A DNA stretch of 64,000 nucleotides, taken from positions 62,001 through 126,000 of the forward strand of contig NZ_FMXO01000010.1 in the NCBI RefSeq assembly GCF_900104215.1. Direction: 5' to 3'. The stretch is from Desulfonatronum thiosulfatophilum. GTDB lineage: Bacteria > Desulfobacterota > Desulfovibrionia > Desulfovibrionales > Desulfonatronaceae. A program made the position numbers and the translations under genes. The notes beneath the pieces were generated by a model. That model did not search any database. It saw only the letters and a list, made by a program, of their open reading frames with translations, and was not told where the DNA came from. Positions 25,963 to 34,166 of the stretch are shown piece by piece (the first letter of the stretch is position 1; each line of letters starts with the position of its first letter).

Positions 25963-26418
25963 TCAGCCGATTTCTTTTTTTACCTTCTCCTTTTCTTGGT
26001 TGAAGCTATTGAGAAGTTCATCAAGTTCATCTTCTGAAAACTGCTTTTTCATAGTGGGGAAGGTTTCTTCTTCTTCCTCATCAATGTGGTGCTCATTGAT
26101 CTCCAGCATAACTTTCACTTTTGCCCAGAATTCTTCGCTGTCTTGATCAGAATTTTGGGCTTCTTCGAGTAGACGCTCCATTACATCATGTTCCTGCAGC
26201 TTTTCCAACGTTTCAAGACGAATTTCTCTGTCGTCGCTGTGCTTCAAACGTTGGAAAACGGAAGCTTCTTCTCCTTTGACATGGGGTTTGAGATCTTTCT
26301 TGATTTCTTGGAACAACTTTTTCCATTCGGAAGAATTCTCGGCTTGCTTGAACTTTTTGGTCAACTCTCTTTGCTCGTCATGATCTTTTTTCAGTACTGC
26401 GTAAAAATTGCTGGCCAT
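25963..26418 (-). CDS. Hemerythrin-like HHE-domain protein
   Basis: A 151-residue all-helical protein with the hemerythrin metal ligands: H13 in LKKDHDEQ, the His and Glu of LKPHVKGEE, QEHDVME, and the C-terminal NEHHIDEEEEETFP. Such domains hold a di-iron centre and bind O2 or sense oxygen and nitric oxide in anaerobes. It is very charged and has no signal peptide, so it is cytoplasmic. A strong ribosome-binding site (GAGGAGGAC) precedes the ATG. Confidence 0.9.
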   Translation of the reverse strand: MASNFYAVLKKDHDEQRELTKKFKQAENSSEWKKLFQEIKKDLKPHVKGEEASVFQRLKHSDDREIRLETLEKLQEHDVMERLLEEAQNSDQDSEEFWAKVKVMLEINEHHIDEEEEETFPTMKKQFSEDELDELLNSFNQEKEKVKKEIG

Positions 26419-26778
26419 GGTTTTGTCCTCCTCTCATTAAAAACGTTAGGGTCAACGAGTTCAAGGAATTAAAGGCGGCGGCGTGATTGACGCCGCTGCC
26501 TGACTGCTTTTTATCTCACAACCTGATGGTGCTGTCCGAAGCATTCCAGCGTATAGGACCATGGACCTCCTATCGTAACCCAGTATGGTTTTTTCTGGAT
26601 GCTCAGTGAACTGGCAACTATTCTGCAAATTCTGATCCTAAGGATAGGATCTGGGCGGGATGAGTCGTTCCATGAATTTCATGAACCGCCCCAGCCCTCA
26701 CTTTGCCTGAACATTCGCCACAAGGGGTTTTTGCTTTAACGGCCCAGGTGACCGCATCCGCCTTGACCATTGCCGCGG
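26419..26778. other. Intergenic region of 360 bases without a gene
   Basis: It separates the hemerythrin gene from the ASRT operon, both on the minus strand. It probably carries the hemerythrin promoter. Near 26654-26694 is an inverted repeat (GGGCGG ... CCGCCC with TTCATGAATTTCATGAA inside), and near 26748-26782 GTGACCGC pairs with GCGGTCAC just past the ASRT stop, a possible transcript end without a T-run. Confidence 0.5.
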
Positions 26779-27150
26779 TCACTGACCAAATGCCAGCGTT
26801 GAAAGAAGGGCAATGTCAGTTCTTCTGGAGTCCAATCGCGTATGCTGGACCACGATGGGAATGTTTGAGCGAAAGATGCTGGAAAAATCCGTATCTCTCG
26901 GAAGCCTTGCCGGCTCACTGAGATCATTGAAACGCAGATGATTCGTTCTCTCTCCCGCGAGTCTGATCTTGTACGGTCCGATGGGATCCTTGTCGGCAAA
27001 ATAGACGGTTATTTCAATTTCCGCCTCTTCTTTGTTGGGATTCAAGATGCACGCTGTTTCATGGCTGATGAACTTATAGTCTTTCGTTTCATCGTCCGCG
27101 GGGATAAATCCTTCCGCAATGACCCATATCTTTTTTCCGATTTCTTCCAT
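26779..27150 (-). CDS. Anabaena sensory rhodopsin transducer (ASRT)-like protein
   Basis: A 123-residue soluble protein that matches the ASRT family throughout: WVIAEGFIP, FISHETACILNPN, ITVYFADKDPIGPYKI, HLRFNDLSEPA and PIVVQHTRLDSRR. The founding protein couples Anabaena sensory rhodopsin to signalling. Family members in bacteria without rhodopsin are thought to bind small molecules with a beta-sandwich fold. No rhodopsin is in this window. The ATG at 27150 follows AAGGAGG by seven bases, a strong start; a longer frame upstream lacks one. It is 47 bases after the metallophosphoesterase and likely in one transcript with it and the lipid kinase. Confidence 0.9.
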   Translation of the reverse strand: MEEIGKKIWVIAEGFIPADDETKDYKFISHETACILNPNKEEAEIEITVYFADKDPIGPYKIRLAGERTNHLRFNDLSEPARLPRDTDFSSIFRSNIPIVVQHTRLDSRRTDIALLSTLAFGQ

Positions 27151-27197
27151 TTTCCTACCTCCTTTGAAGTTTACCCAGGATAACGCTTCCTGAGTTT

Positions 27198-28010
27198 TTA
27201 GGTTTGTGGAATCCAAAGACTCTCCTCCAGTTTGTAAGAAATCTTGATGCCATCAGTGAATAATTTATCAACCCACCGCCTTTCCTGTACCTCAATCCAT
27301 TCTTTTTTCAGCCTGATAATGTTGTATCCATTCGGTTCGCCGCGGATGCGATGGGATATGGCGGTCCCTGCCTGCGCCACGATGATGGAACGCTTTGTGG
27401 ACGGATAATACGTTCGGATGTCTCCTGTGTACCCGTGGTGCAAATGACCGGAAATCAAAAGGTCTACGCCGCACCGGTCAATCACCTCCAGCGCCCGTTG
27501 AGCTCTCCCGACCAAGGAAATACCGGCATCTTCCTCTCCCGGAGGGGGAATAAAGGGGTGATGGGTGACGACGACTTTGAATACGTTCCGCGGTGCTTTC
27601 GATAGAATGCGTTCCATCTCTTCAATTTGAGCAAGGGAAATCCGGCCGTTTTTCCAGGTGAACGATCGAGCGGTATTGAGACCGAGCACCAGGAGGTCAT
27701 CATCCAAGTAGCAAGGCATCATTTCTTCGGTAATGTGATTCTTGTAGCGATTGAGGGGGCTCCAAAAGCGCCGCACCACATCGAAGAGAGGAATGTCGTG
27801 ATTACCAGGTACGAAAAGCTGCGGGTGAGGAAGTCGCTTCATGAATTCAGCCGCTTTCCGGTACTGAGCCTTCCGTGCCCTTTGGGTGAAATCACCACTG
27901 TTGATCACCAGATGAGGCTGCTGTTGATGCAGTTCATTGAACAGGCCTTCCGCCACTTCAGGATCTTCCCTTCCAAAATGAAGATCGGAAATATGAGCTA
28001 ATATTTTCAT
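27198..28010 (-). CDS. Calcineurin-like metallophosphoesterase
   Basis: A 270-residue metallophosphoesterase of the cyclic-nucleotide phosphodiesterase type. The dimetal motifs are all visible: D9 and H11 in HISDLHFG, NSGDFT, VPGNHDIP, VVTHHPF and LISGHLHHG. The substrate is unknown, although the class includes cAMP phosphodiesterases and lipid phosphatases. Its ATG overlaps the stop of the upstream lipid-kinase gene by four bases, suggesting a joint role. Confidence 0.9.
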   Translation of the reverse strand: MKILAHISDLHFGREDPEVAEGLFNELHQQQPHLVINSGDFTQRARKAQYRKAAEFMKRLPHPQLFVPGNHDIPLFDVVRRFWSPLNRYKNHITEEMMPCYLDDDLLVLGLNTARSFTWKNGRISLAQIEEMERILSKAPRNVFKVVVTHHPFIPPPGEEDAGISLVGRAQRALEVIDRCGVDLLISGHLHHGYTGDIRTYYPSTKRSIIVAQAGTAISHRIRGEPNGYNIIRLKKEWIEVQERRWVDKLFTDGIKISYKLEESLWIPQT

Positions 28011-28900
28011 GGCACGGCGACTCGCAATGCTTTTTCAAGACTGCGGAACCGAAGCGGCATCGACAATTTATGGATTTCTCCGTCTATGGCCACTTTCAGC
28101 TTTCGGTGATGGGAACGAACGATCAATTTCGTTACCGAACGCATCTCCAGATTTTCCATCTCCTGAATCCCCCTGACGCTGAGTACATAGATCATGCGCA
28201 GTAACGTCAAAATTCCCAGGGAGCGAGCCATGCAAAGCCAAAGTTTTCCCTCGTTGATGGCGGGCCGGTGGAAATCCGATTCAAACCCCCCTTGATATTC
28301 GTTGTTTCCCACGAAAACCAACGGAGTAAAGCGCTTTGCGGTATAGACTTCATCTTCAAGAACCAATTTCATTTTTGGCATTTTGCGTAATGCAATGAGC
28401 GCAGCCACAATCTGGGCCTGCCATTTCCGCCATCCACGTTTTTTGGTAATTTCCTCGCGCTCCGCCACCATTTTTGGATAAACACCAAGGGATACGTTAT
28501 TGATGAACTTGATCCCGTTCACTTCTCCTAGATCAACTTCCTTCATCTGCATGGAATCCATGAGGCGAATCGCTTCCACGGGCTCCAGCGGAATGCCGAG
28601 ATCGCGGCAAAAATTGTTTTTTGTGCCAAGCGGGAGCACAACGAGCAAAATTCCCGTATTTGACAGGATGTTTGCAGCAGTGCTCACGGTCCCATCGCCC
28701 CCGCCGACCACAAGCATCTCGATTCCCCGTTTTTGAAGTCGCTCCACCTCCTGTCGGATCTGATCCCCTGAAACGATAGCCAAATGATCAGCGGAGATGC
28801 GGGCAAGAAGATGCTCCTTTATCTCTTCAATGCGATCTGTTTTCTGCTGGGGCGGCAGTGTGCCGGTGTTTTTGTTGATGACTGCGCCAATTTTCGTCAT
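28007..28900 (-). CDS. Diacylglycerol kinase family protein (YegS-like lipid kinase)
   Basis: A 297-residue DAGK-catalytic-domain protein. KIGAVINKNTGTL at the start, the nucleotide-binding GGGDGTVSTAANIL near residue 90, LPLGTKNNFCRDLG and the C-terminal LKVAIDGEIHKLSMP are the family signatures. It should phosphorylate a diacylglycerol-like lipid or related substrate. The start is uncertain: ATG at 28900 fits the family, while a GTG at 28972 would add 24 residues; neither has a strong ribosome-binding site. Its stop overlaps the metallophosphoesterase start, giving a kinase-phosphoesterase-ASRT operon. Confidence 0.85.
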   Translation of the reverse strand: MTKIGAVINKNTGTLPPQQKTDRIEEIKEHLLARISADHLAIVSGDQIRQEVERLQKRGIEMLVVGGGDGTVSTAANILSNTGILLVVLPLGTKNNFCRDLGIPLEPVEAIRLMDSMQMKEVDLGEVNGIKFINNVSLGVYPKMVAEREEITKKRGWRKWQAQIVAALIALRKMPKMKLVLEDEVYTAKRFTPLVFVGNNEYQGGFESDFHRPAINEGKLWLCMARSLGILTLLRMIYVLSVRGIQEMENLEMRSVTKLIVRSHHRKLKVAIDGEIHKLSMPLRFRSLEKALRVAVP

Positions 28901-28972
28901 GAGCAAAGTCCAGGTTTGAATATCTACTTGAAAAGGAAATGTTCGTGATGCCCAAGTGAAAAGCTTGGTCAC

Positions 28973-29503
28973 TACTCATCCAAGGTCCGGCTTGCCTTGC
29001 TTTGGCGGCCTCGAAATGGAGGGCTGATTTACAAAAAATATTCATTTCCATGGACATGACCAGCCCGAGGACTGTTCAGCGTTCACTCGCAATAAAAGTT
29101 TGTTTGGAATTACAACGAGGTACTGTGAAGTACTTTCTTCGAAAATTGATTCTGGGGTGGAATTGATTACGGCAGGTAACTACTCGGTTGCGTTTCGCCT
29201 TGTCTCAATTTTTAGGCGCAACTCCTCCGCGGATTCCGTAACATCGAACCTGTTCAAGGAGGAGTTTGAGGGTAATTAGAGAGGGGGCGGGTTGGGTGAC
29301 GGGTTTGGCTGGAAAATCACGGGAACTCTCGCCAGACCGTCTTGATTATGGCAATTCGGTGCGGCTGTTTTCAATTCGCATCCTTCCGGCAGAAGAGAGG
29401 CGAGTGGTTGTTGGGGGTGATGCGTGTGGCGATCCCACAAGGTGCTTCACAGTAGCCCTCTGGGGCCAGTGGCCGTTGACGTCTTGTCAGTTCATCCCCT
29501 CGT
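28973..29503. other. Intergenic region of 531 bases with a decayed repeat
   Basis: No convincing gene is present. It holds the promoter side of the lipid-kinase operon and the region downstream of tamB. A decayed copy of the palindromic element is at 29176-29262. Short frames across 29266-29571 show no domain or start signal. Confidence 0.55.
29176..29262 (+). repeat. Decayed copy of the palindromic element (left half only)
   Basis: GGTAACTACTCGGTTGCG, CCTTGTCTCAATTTTTAGGC and CCGTAACATCGAACC follow the same order and spacing as the left half of the copies at 4799 and 42657. The right half is missing or unrecognisable. Confidence 0.7.
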
Positions 29504-32500
29504 TCAATAATCCCGTTTCCAGAACAATCCCAACCCGCCGCCTCTGGGGCCGAGGGTGCTTTCAAGGCTGATCCTCGGTGTCAAATCGATATCCGCGGAA
29601 ACGGTTTCCTCTCCGGTTTTCATGTCCCTGTCCAGACGCAGGTAGACCCGCTCGTTGATGTATTTGCCGGCACGCAGGCTGATGTCGCCGCCTTGGCCGG
29701 TGACTACGTCCAGGTCGTCCAGGAGCAGGATGTCGCGGGCCGTGCCCATGATGTCCAGGCCGCCGCCGTGTCCGGCCAGTTCCCGGGCGGCCAGGGCCAG
29801 TTGCGCAGCCTGGGTGGGCGAGATTCTGGCGAGGGAGCGGCCGAAGAGCATCTGGGCCAGGATTTCATCCTGGGGCAGGGGGGGATCGGATTCAAGGGTC
29901 GGCGGGCTGATGTCCGGAGGCACGCCGGAGATGCGCACGATGAAGGTTTTCTCCCCGTCCGGGTCGCGTCTGGTCTGGGTGGCGATCAAGTTCACATAGG
30001 GCCTCGGCGGTTGACTGCCGGTAAACTGGATGACGCTTTCCTCGTCAATCGTGAAGCGCTTGCCCAAGAGGTCCAGGCGACCTCTTTGGGGGCGTATTTC
30101 CCCGCGAATGATCGGTTCCGAGGCATTCCCCGAAATGTGCAGATTTCCTCCCCATTCCGAATCCAGACCCCGGCCGCGCACAAAAAAACGGCTGGGAAAA
30201 TGGACCCCGATATCCAGCGCAAGGGGAGGTATGGGCGGGGTAAACACGGCATCTTCCGCGGAATCTCTGGGCTTATGGACATCCACGACATCGAGATCCA
30301 CGACCCGCGGACCTCCCAGATCCCTGAGAAACACTTCGACCCGGTCCAGGTTCACTTGGCCGCTCACCTCCTGAGCCTCGGTGGTGCCGGAAACATCCAT
30401 GGAGATTCGAGACAGCCGGGCCCGCGCCTGCGGACTGTCCAGGACGTTCATGTTGGCGCCGCTCAAGGTGAAGCGGAACGGAAAGTTGTGCTCTGGATCG
30501 AGATCGGCCCGGCCTTCCAGTCGCAGCGTGCCCTGGTCGCCGTCCGTGGCGGTTAGGGATTCCAGGATGAAATGTTCCTCCGTAATTCGGGCATCGCCCT
30601 CGATGTCCTGGATCAGCACGCCCTGCAGAAGGTGCTGGTATCCGCCCCGGCGCACCTGGATGCGTCCACCGGGTTCCGGAGCATCAATGGTTCCGGCAAG
30701 CTGTAAGTCCAGGCCGAGTAGGCCGGCGAGCAACTGACTGTCCGGAAGGACAATGTCCCCCAGCCATCCCAAATCCAGATTGCCGACCACGGATGCCGTC
30801 ACGGGCTCGTCCCGGGGCAGATCCAATCCGACCGGGTCGAGGCTCAGACGCATCCGAGCCTGTCCTTGGGCCTGGAGCAGGGAGTCGGTGTGACCCTTTT
30901 CCCGCAGTTCGGCGAACAGCGTCACCGACTCGCCATCCAGGACGGCATCAGCCTGCAGGTTCAGGGATGGAATCTCCCCCAGCCCGGTGACCGCCGGAGA
31001 AAGGTCGTTTCCGACCAAGGTTACGTCGCCCCGCAGCGCGGATTTGGGGCCGTGCAGCACCGCGCCCAGGGTGAGGGCGCCCTGGACATCCGTGGTAAAG
31101 AGGTGGAGGGGCAGGTTTTCCACGCCCAGGCGCAGATCCGCCGTTTCCCCGGAAAGCTGCGCCTCCGCGCGGACAATGGCCGATCCAAATTCCAGAAGCA
31201 AGGGGGAGGCTGACAGGTCGTCTCCAGCCATGGTGATGGTCACCGGATCGGCCAGGACAAGATTTTGCCCGGCCCAGGCTCCGGTCAGGTTTTGCAGGCG
31301 GATCGTGCGTCTAGCGTCCACTTCGGCGGAGGTTGCCTGTATTCGGAGATCGAACGGATGAAGGGCATGGCCTTGTGCCGCGGCGTTCAAGGCGATGTCG
31401 GCAAGAGTGCCCTTGGCTTCGGCTTCCAGGACGTCCACCCGGTTCTCGCCGGCCTGAAAACCTTGGGTCGCCACGGAGGCGTCCAGGTGCGGCGGGCCGG
31501 CAACTCCGAGAACATCCCGGGCCTGGGCCTGGAGAGACATGTGGGAGAGGGTTCCGAAGTCGGCTAGAAGATTGTCCAGAACAAGACTGAGCTGGACGTT
31601 CTGGCTTGGGCCGTCCGGTTGGAGGTCGAGCTGAAGATCCAGCGCTCCGGCCATATTTTGCCCGGCAAGCGCGCTCAGGGGCCCGATATCCCTGATCCGG
31701 CCTTCAAGTTGGGCCGTCACGAGCTGTGTGTTGAGATCAATGTCGCCGCTGCCGGACAGCGTGCCCTCGGGGAGGGTGAGGGTCAATCCGGAAAGGCGGA
31801 GTAGATTGTCGTCCAGGGCAAAGTCTGTTTCCGCGAAAAGATCGGTCTGCATCGGCGATGCGGAAAGGGAGAGCGAGCCTTGGGGACTGCCGGGCAACGC
31901 GTCCGCGTGCAAAACGAGCCGGAGGGGAAAGGCGTCCAGGTCGGCTACCTGAAGGTTCTCGCTGAACAGATCGCCATCCAGGGAAAGATTTCCGCCGACA
32001 GCACCGTGAACCCGGACTTCCAGTACGGCTGCACCGCCCAAATCCAGTTCCGGATCCGGCGAGGCCAGGGATAGGTCCGGCAGTTCCAGGACAGCCTGTG
32101 CCGTAAGTTCCCGGGTGTCGAGAACATAAGCGACATCGGCCATGAGATCCAAACCCTCGGCGTGCAACGAGATGTTGTCAGCCTGAATGCGGTGGAGACC
32201 GGATCGAGATGGATCATCCACGTCCGAGAGCAGGCTGATCCGGGTGGCCAGATCGATCCGCTCGCCCAGCAACCGGGGCAGAGGATCCGGCAGTCCGCTG
32301 GTTTGTTCCAGGGCAGCTTGCACGTCCAGCTGGAGGTCCATGGGCTGCACCACGCCCTGTGCCGTGATCTGAAGATCGAGCAGTCCGGCGTAGTCCTGGC
32401 CGTGCAGAGCCAGCCAGGGCTGGATGCGGGTCGGCAGAAGGTCGAGGCGGGCTTCCAGGTGGTTCCGGTCCAGGGCGTACCCGCCCTCTGCCTGAAGCGC

Positions 32501-33928
32501 CAGGCCGTCTCCGCGCAGTGTCAGGGACTTCAGATCCAGGAAAGTATCACCCAGCCGATACTGCAGATCAAACTCCGATGTCAGCTCGGCCGGCAAAGCC
32601 GTGTTCGGCACGTCCACGCCGTGAGCCTGCAACGTGCCGCTGGCCGCTATGTCCTGGCGGTCATTCCACTGTTGCTGGCCGAATTGAATCGAGGAAGTCA
32701 GTTCCAGCTCGGCGATCCGGGCCGGATCGGCCGCGAATTCGGTCAGGTTCAGGACGAGTTCGATGTCCGGAGCGGTGAATGGGCCGTCAAAACGGCTGTG
32801 CAAGAGAATCTCCGGCCCCAGTTCCACACCTGTGAGATCACCCAAAGGCGCCGTGTCCCGCACTGTTGCCTGGAGTCCGCCACGCAAGGCGGACTGGCGC
32901 AAATCCAAATGGGCGTCCAGGATCAGCTCCAATAACGGGTTGCGCAAGGAGACTTCGTTCAGTTCAACCTGTTGCGTGCCCGGCATGGCGGCAAGGATGC
33001 GGAAGGATGTGCGGGGGAGATAGGCATCTGCCGGATGGGGCAGCAGGGAGGAGTCCAGGAAAAAATCACCGTTCCAGCTCAGGCTCGGGTAATCCTGCCA
33101 ATCCAGGGCAAGATAGCTTTCCACGGAAATCAGCTGCCCGGCCTGGACATGAAATGTTCCGCTCCATGCGGCCGGGGGACCGTCCCCGTCCAGGAGCAGT
33201 GCCAGCGGCGTGGTCTCGGGCAGTCCGAGTAATGGTGCCAGGGAGCCTTGAGGGTCGGTGAAATCGGCACGTAATGTAAGCAGGTTCGTGTCCTGGGCGA
33301 ATTCGGCATGCAGGGTGAGCTGGCCGGCTTTTCCGGCCGGTCCGGCCATGGAATCAAGCCGCAGGTCGACCCGCGCTTCGTGGCTGTCCGCAACCAGTTC
33401 CGCCTGGAGCTGCAGAACAATGCGCTCTCCGGCCACGGCTTCGGCCAGGATGATTTCCCGGACAGCCAGGTGTTCAAGGGCTATCCGCGGGAAGGCATCC
33501 GGCAGATCAACGCCCTGAGACGGTTCCCGCGGTTCGCGCTCGGTTTGTTCCCCAATGGGCGTGCGCAGCATTTCAAGACGCGTCGCGCTGAGTTCATGGA
33601 TGCGCAGCCTGGCCGCCAGCAGGTCCCTGCCGGACCAACGCAGCGCGAGATCTTCGAGCTCCAGCCATGGCCCTTCGGCATCGGCCAAACGCAGTTCGTC
33701 CAGGCGCAGGTCAAACGGGAACCGGCCGTGCAGCCCGTTCAGGGTAATGTTCTGCCCGCCCACATCGGCCAGGGTGCGATTCAGAAGCCCCTCAGCGCGT
33801 TCCAATCCGTAATCCGTGCGCAGGAAAAGAATTGTCGCGACCAGCATGAAGATCACCAGCAGCGGCGGAACAAGTAAAAGATATACCCACCAGCGACGCC
33901 GCTTCGGAGTCGATTCGTTCATTTCCAT
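29504..33928 (-). CDS. tamB: Translocation and assembly module subunit TamB (DUF490)
   Basis: A 1474-residue AsmA-like/bridge-type protein. There is a single N-terminal membrane anchor (residues about 13-36, WVYLLLVPPLLVIFMLVATI) followed by a very long beta-rich periplasmic region, and the conserved DUF490 C-terminal domain (IPPLALDIGVHFP, RGRGLDSEWGG, then VFLSLRAGKY-like and final LTPRISLESTLGP). TamB spans the periplasm and works with TamA; related proteins move phospholipids to the outer membrane. It lies downstream of tamA in the same direction, with a 238-base gap that contains a hexanucleotide array. The very start (ATG 33928 or 33922) has no clear ribosome-binding site. Confidence 0.92.
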   Translation of the reverse strand: MEMNESTPKRRRWWVYLLLVPPLLVIFMLVATILFLRTDYGLERAEGLLNRTLADVGGQNITLNGLHGRFPFDLRLDELRLADAEGPWLELEDLALRWSGRDLLAARLRIHELSATRLEMLRTPIGEQTEREPREPSQGVDLPDAFPRIALEHLAVREIILAEAVAGERIVLQLQAELVADSHEARVDLRLDSMAGPAGKAGQLTLHAEFAQDTNLLTLRADFTDPQGSLAPLLGLPETTPLALLLDGDGPPAAWSGTFHVQAGQLISVESYLALDWQDYPSLSWNGDFFLDSSLLPHPADAYLPRTSFRILAAMPGTQQVELNEVSLRNPLLELILDAHLDLRQSALRGGLQATVRDTAPLGDLTGVELGPEILLHSRFDGPFTAPDIELVLNLTEFAADPARIAELELTSSIQFGQQQWNDRQDIAASGTLQAHGVDVPNTALPAELTSEFDLQYRLGDTFLDLKSLTLRGDGLALQAEGGYALDRNHLEARLDLLPTRIQPWLALHGQDYAGLLDLQITAQGVVQPMDLQLDVQAALEQTSGLPDPLPRLLGERIDLATRISLLSDVDDPSRSGLHRIQADNISLHAEGLDLMADVAYVLDTRELTAQAVLELPDLSLASPDPELDLGGAAVLEVRVHGAVGGNLSLDGDLFSENLQVADLDAFPLRLVLHADALPGSPQGSLSLSASPMQTDLFAETDFALDDNLLRLSGLTLTLPEGTLSGSGDIDLNTQLVTAQLEGRIRDIGPLSALAGQNMAGALDLQLDLQPDGPSQNVQLSLVLDNLLADFGTLSHMSLQAQARDVLGVAGPPHLDASVATQGFQAGENRVDVLEAEAKGTLADIALNAAAQGHALHPFDLRIQATSAEVDARRTIRLQNLTGAWAGQNLVLADPVTITMAGDDLSASPLLLEFGSAIVRAEAQLSGETADLRLGVENLPLHLFTTDVQGALTLGAVLHGPKSALRGDVTLVGNDLSPAVTGLGEIPSLNLQADAVLDGESVTLFAELREKGHTDSLLQAQGQARMRLSLDPVGLDLPRDEPVTASVVGNLDLGWLGDIVLPDSQLLAGLLGLDLQLAGTIDAPEPGGRIQVRRGGYQHLLQGVLIQDIEGDARITEEHFILESLTATDGDQGTLRLEGRADLDPEHNFPFRFTLSGANMNVLDSPQARARLSRISMDVSGTTEAQEVSGQVNLDRVEVFLRDLGGPRVVDLDVVDVHKPRDSAEDAVFTPPIPPLALDIGVHFPSRFFVRGRGLDSEWGGNLHISGNASEPIIRGEIRPQRGRLDLLGKRFTIDEESVIQFTGSQPPRPYVNLIATQTRRDPDGEKTFIVRISGVPPDISPPTLESDPPLPQDEILAQMLFGRSLARISPTQAAQLALAARELAGHGGGLDIMGTARDILLLDDLDVVTGQGGDISLRAGKYINERVYLRLDRDMKTGEETVSADIDLTPRISLESTLGPRGGGLGLFWKRDY

Positions 33929-33967
33929 ATCAACACCAATTTTGCCATCTCCACCACAATCCCCGAC

Positions 33968-34017
33968 CGAATCGAAATCGAAATCGAAATCGAAATCGAA
34001 ATCGAAATCGAAATCGA
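33968..34017 (+). repeat. Hexanucleotide array of GAAATC units between tamA and tamB
   Basis: About eight nearly perfect GAAATC units. The same unit occurs in the arrays near 1.4-1.7 kb. Here it is uniform, without the variable base seen in the first array. It lies in the tamA-tamB spacer, 40 bases before the tamB start. Confidence 0.9.
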
Positions 34018-34166
34018 ACTGACTCTATGGAATTACATGTTTATCGTTCATGGAAGCCGAAAAATCCGGCTGAAGCAATGTAAGCGTACGGTAACCAATA
34101 GAAACATGCTTTGATAGCTATCCTTGCGCCGGATGCGGCTGTTTAAGCCGCTTTTGGTCAGCAAAG

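Noticed and set aside
26779-27150. Light-sensing system
   Set aside because: An ASRT-like protein is present but there is no rhodopsin, retinal enzyme or other photoreceptor gene here.
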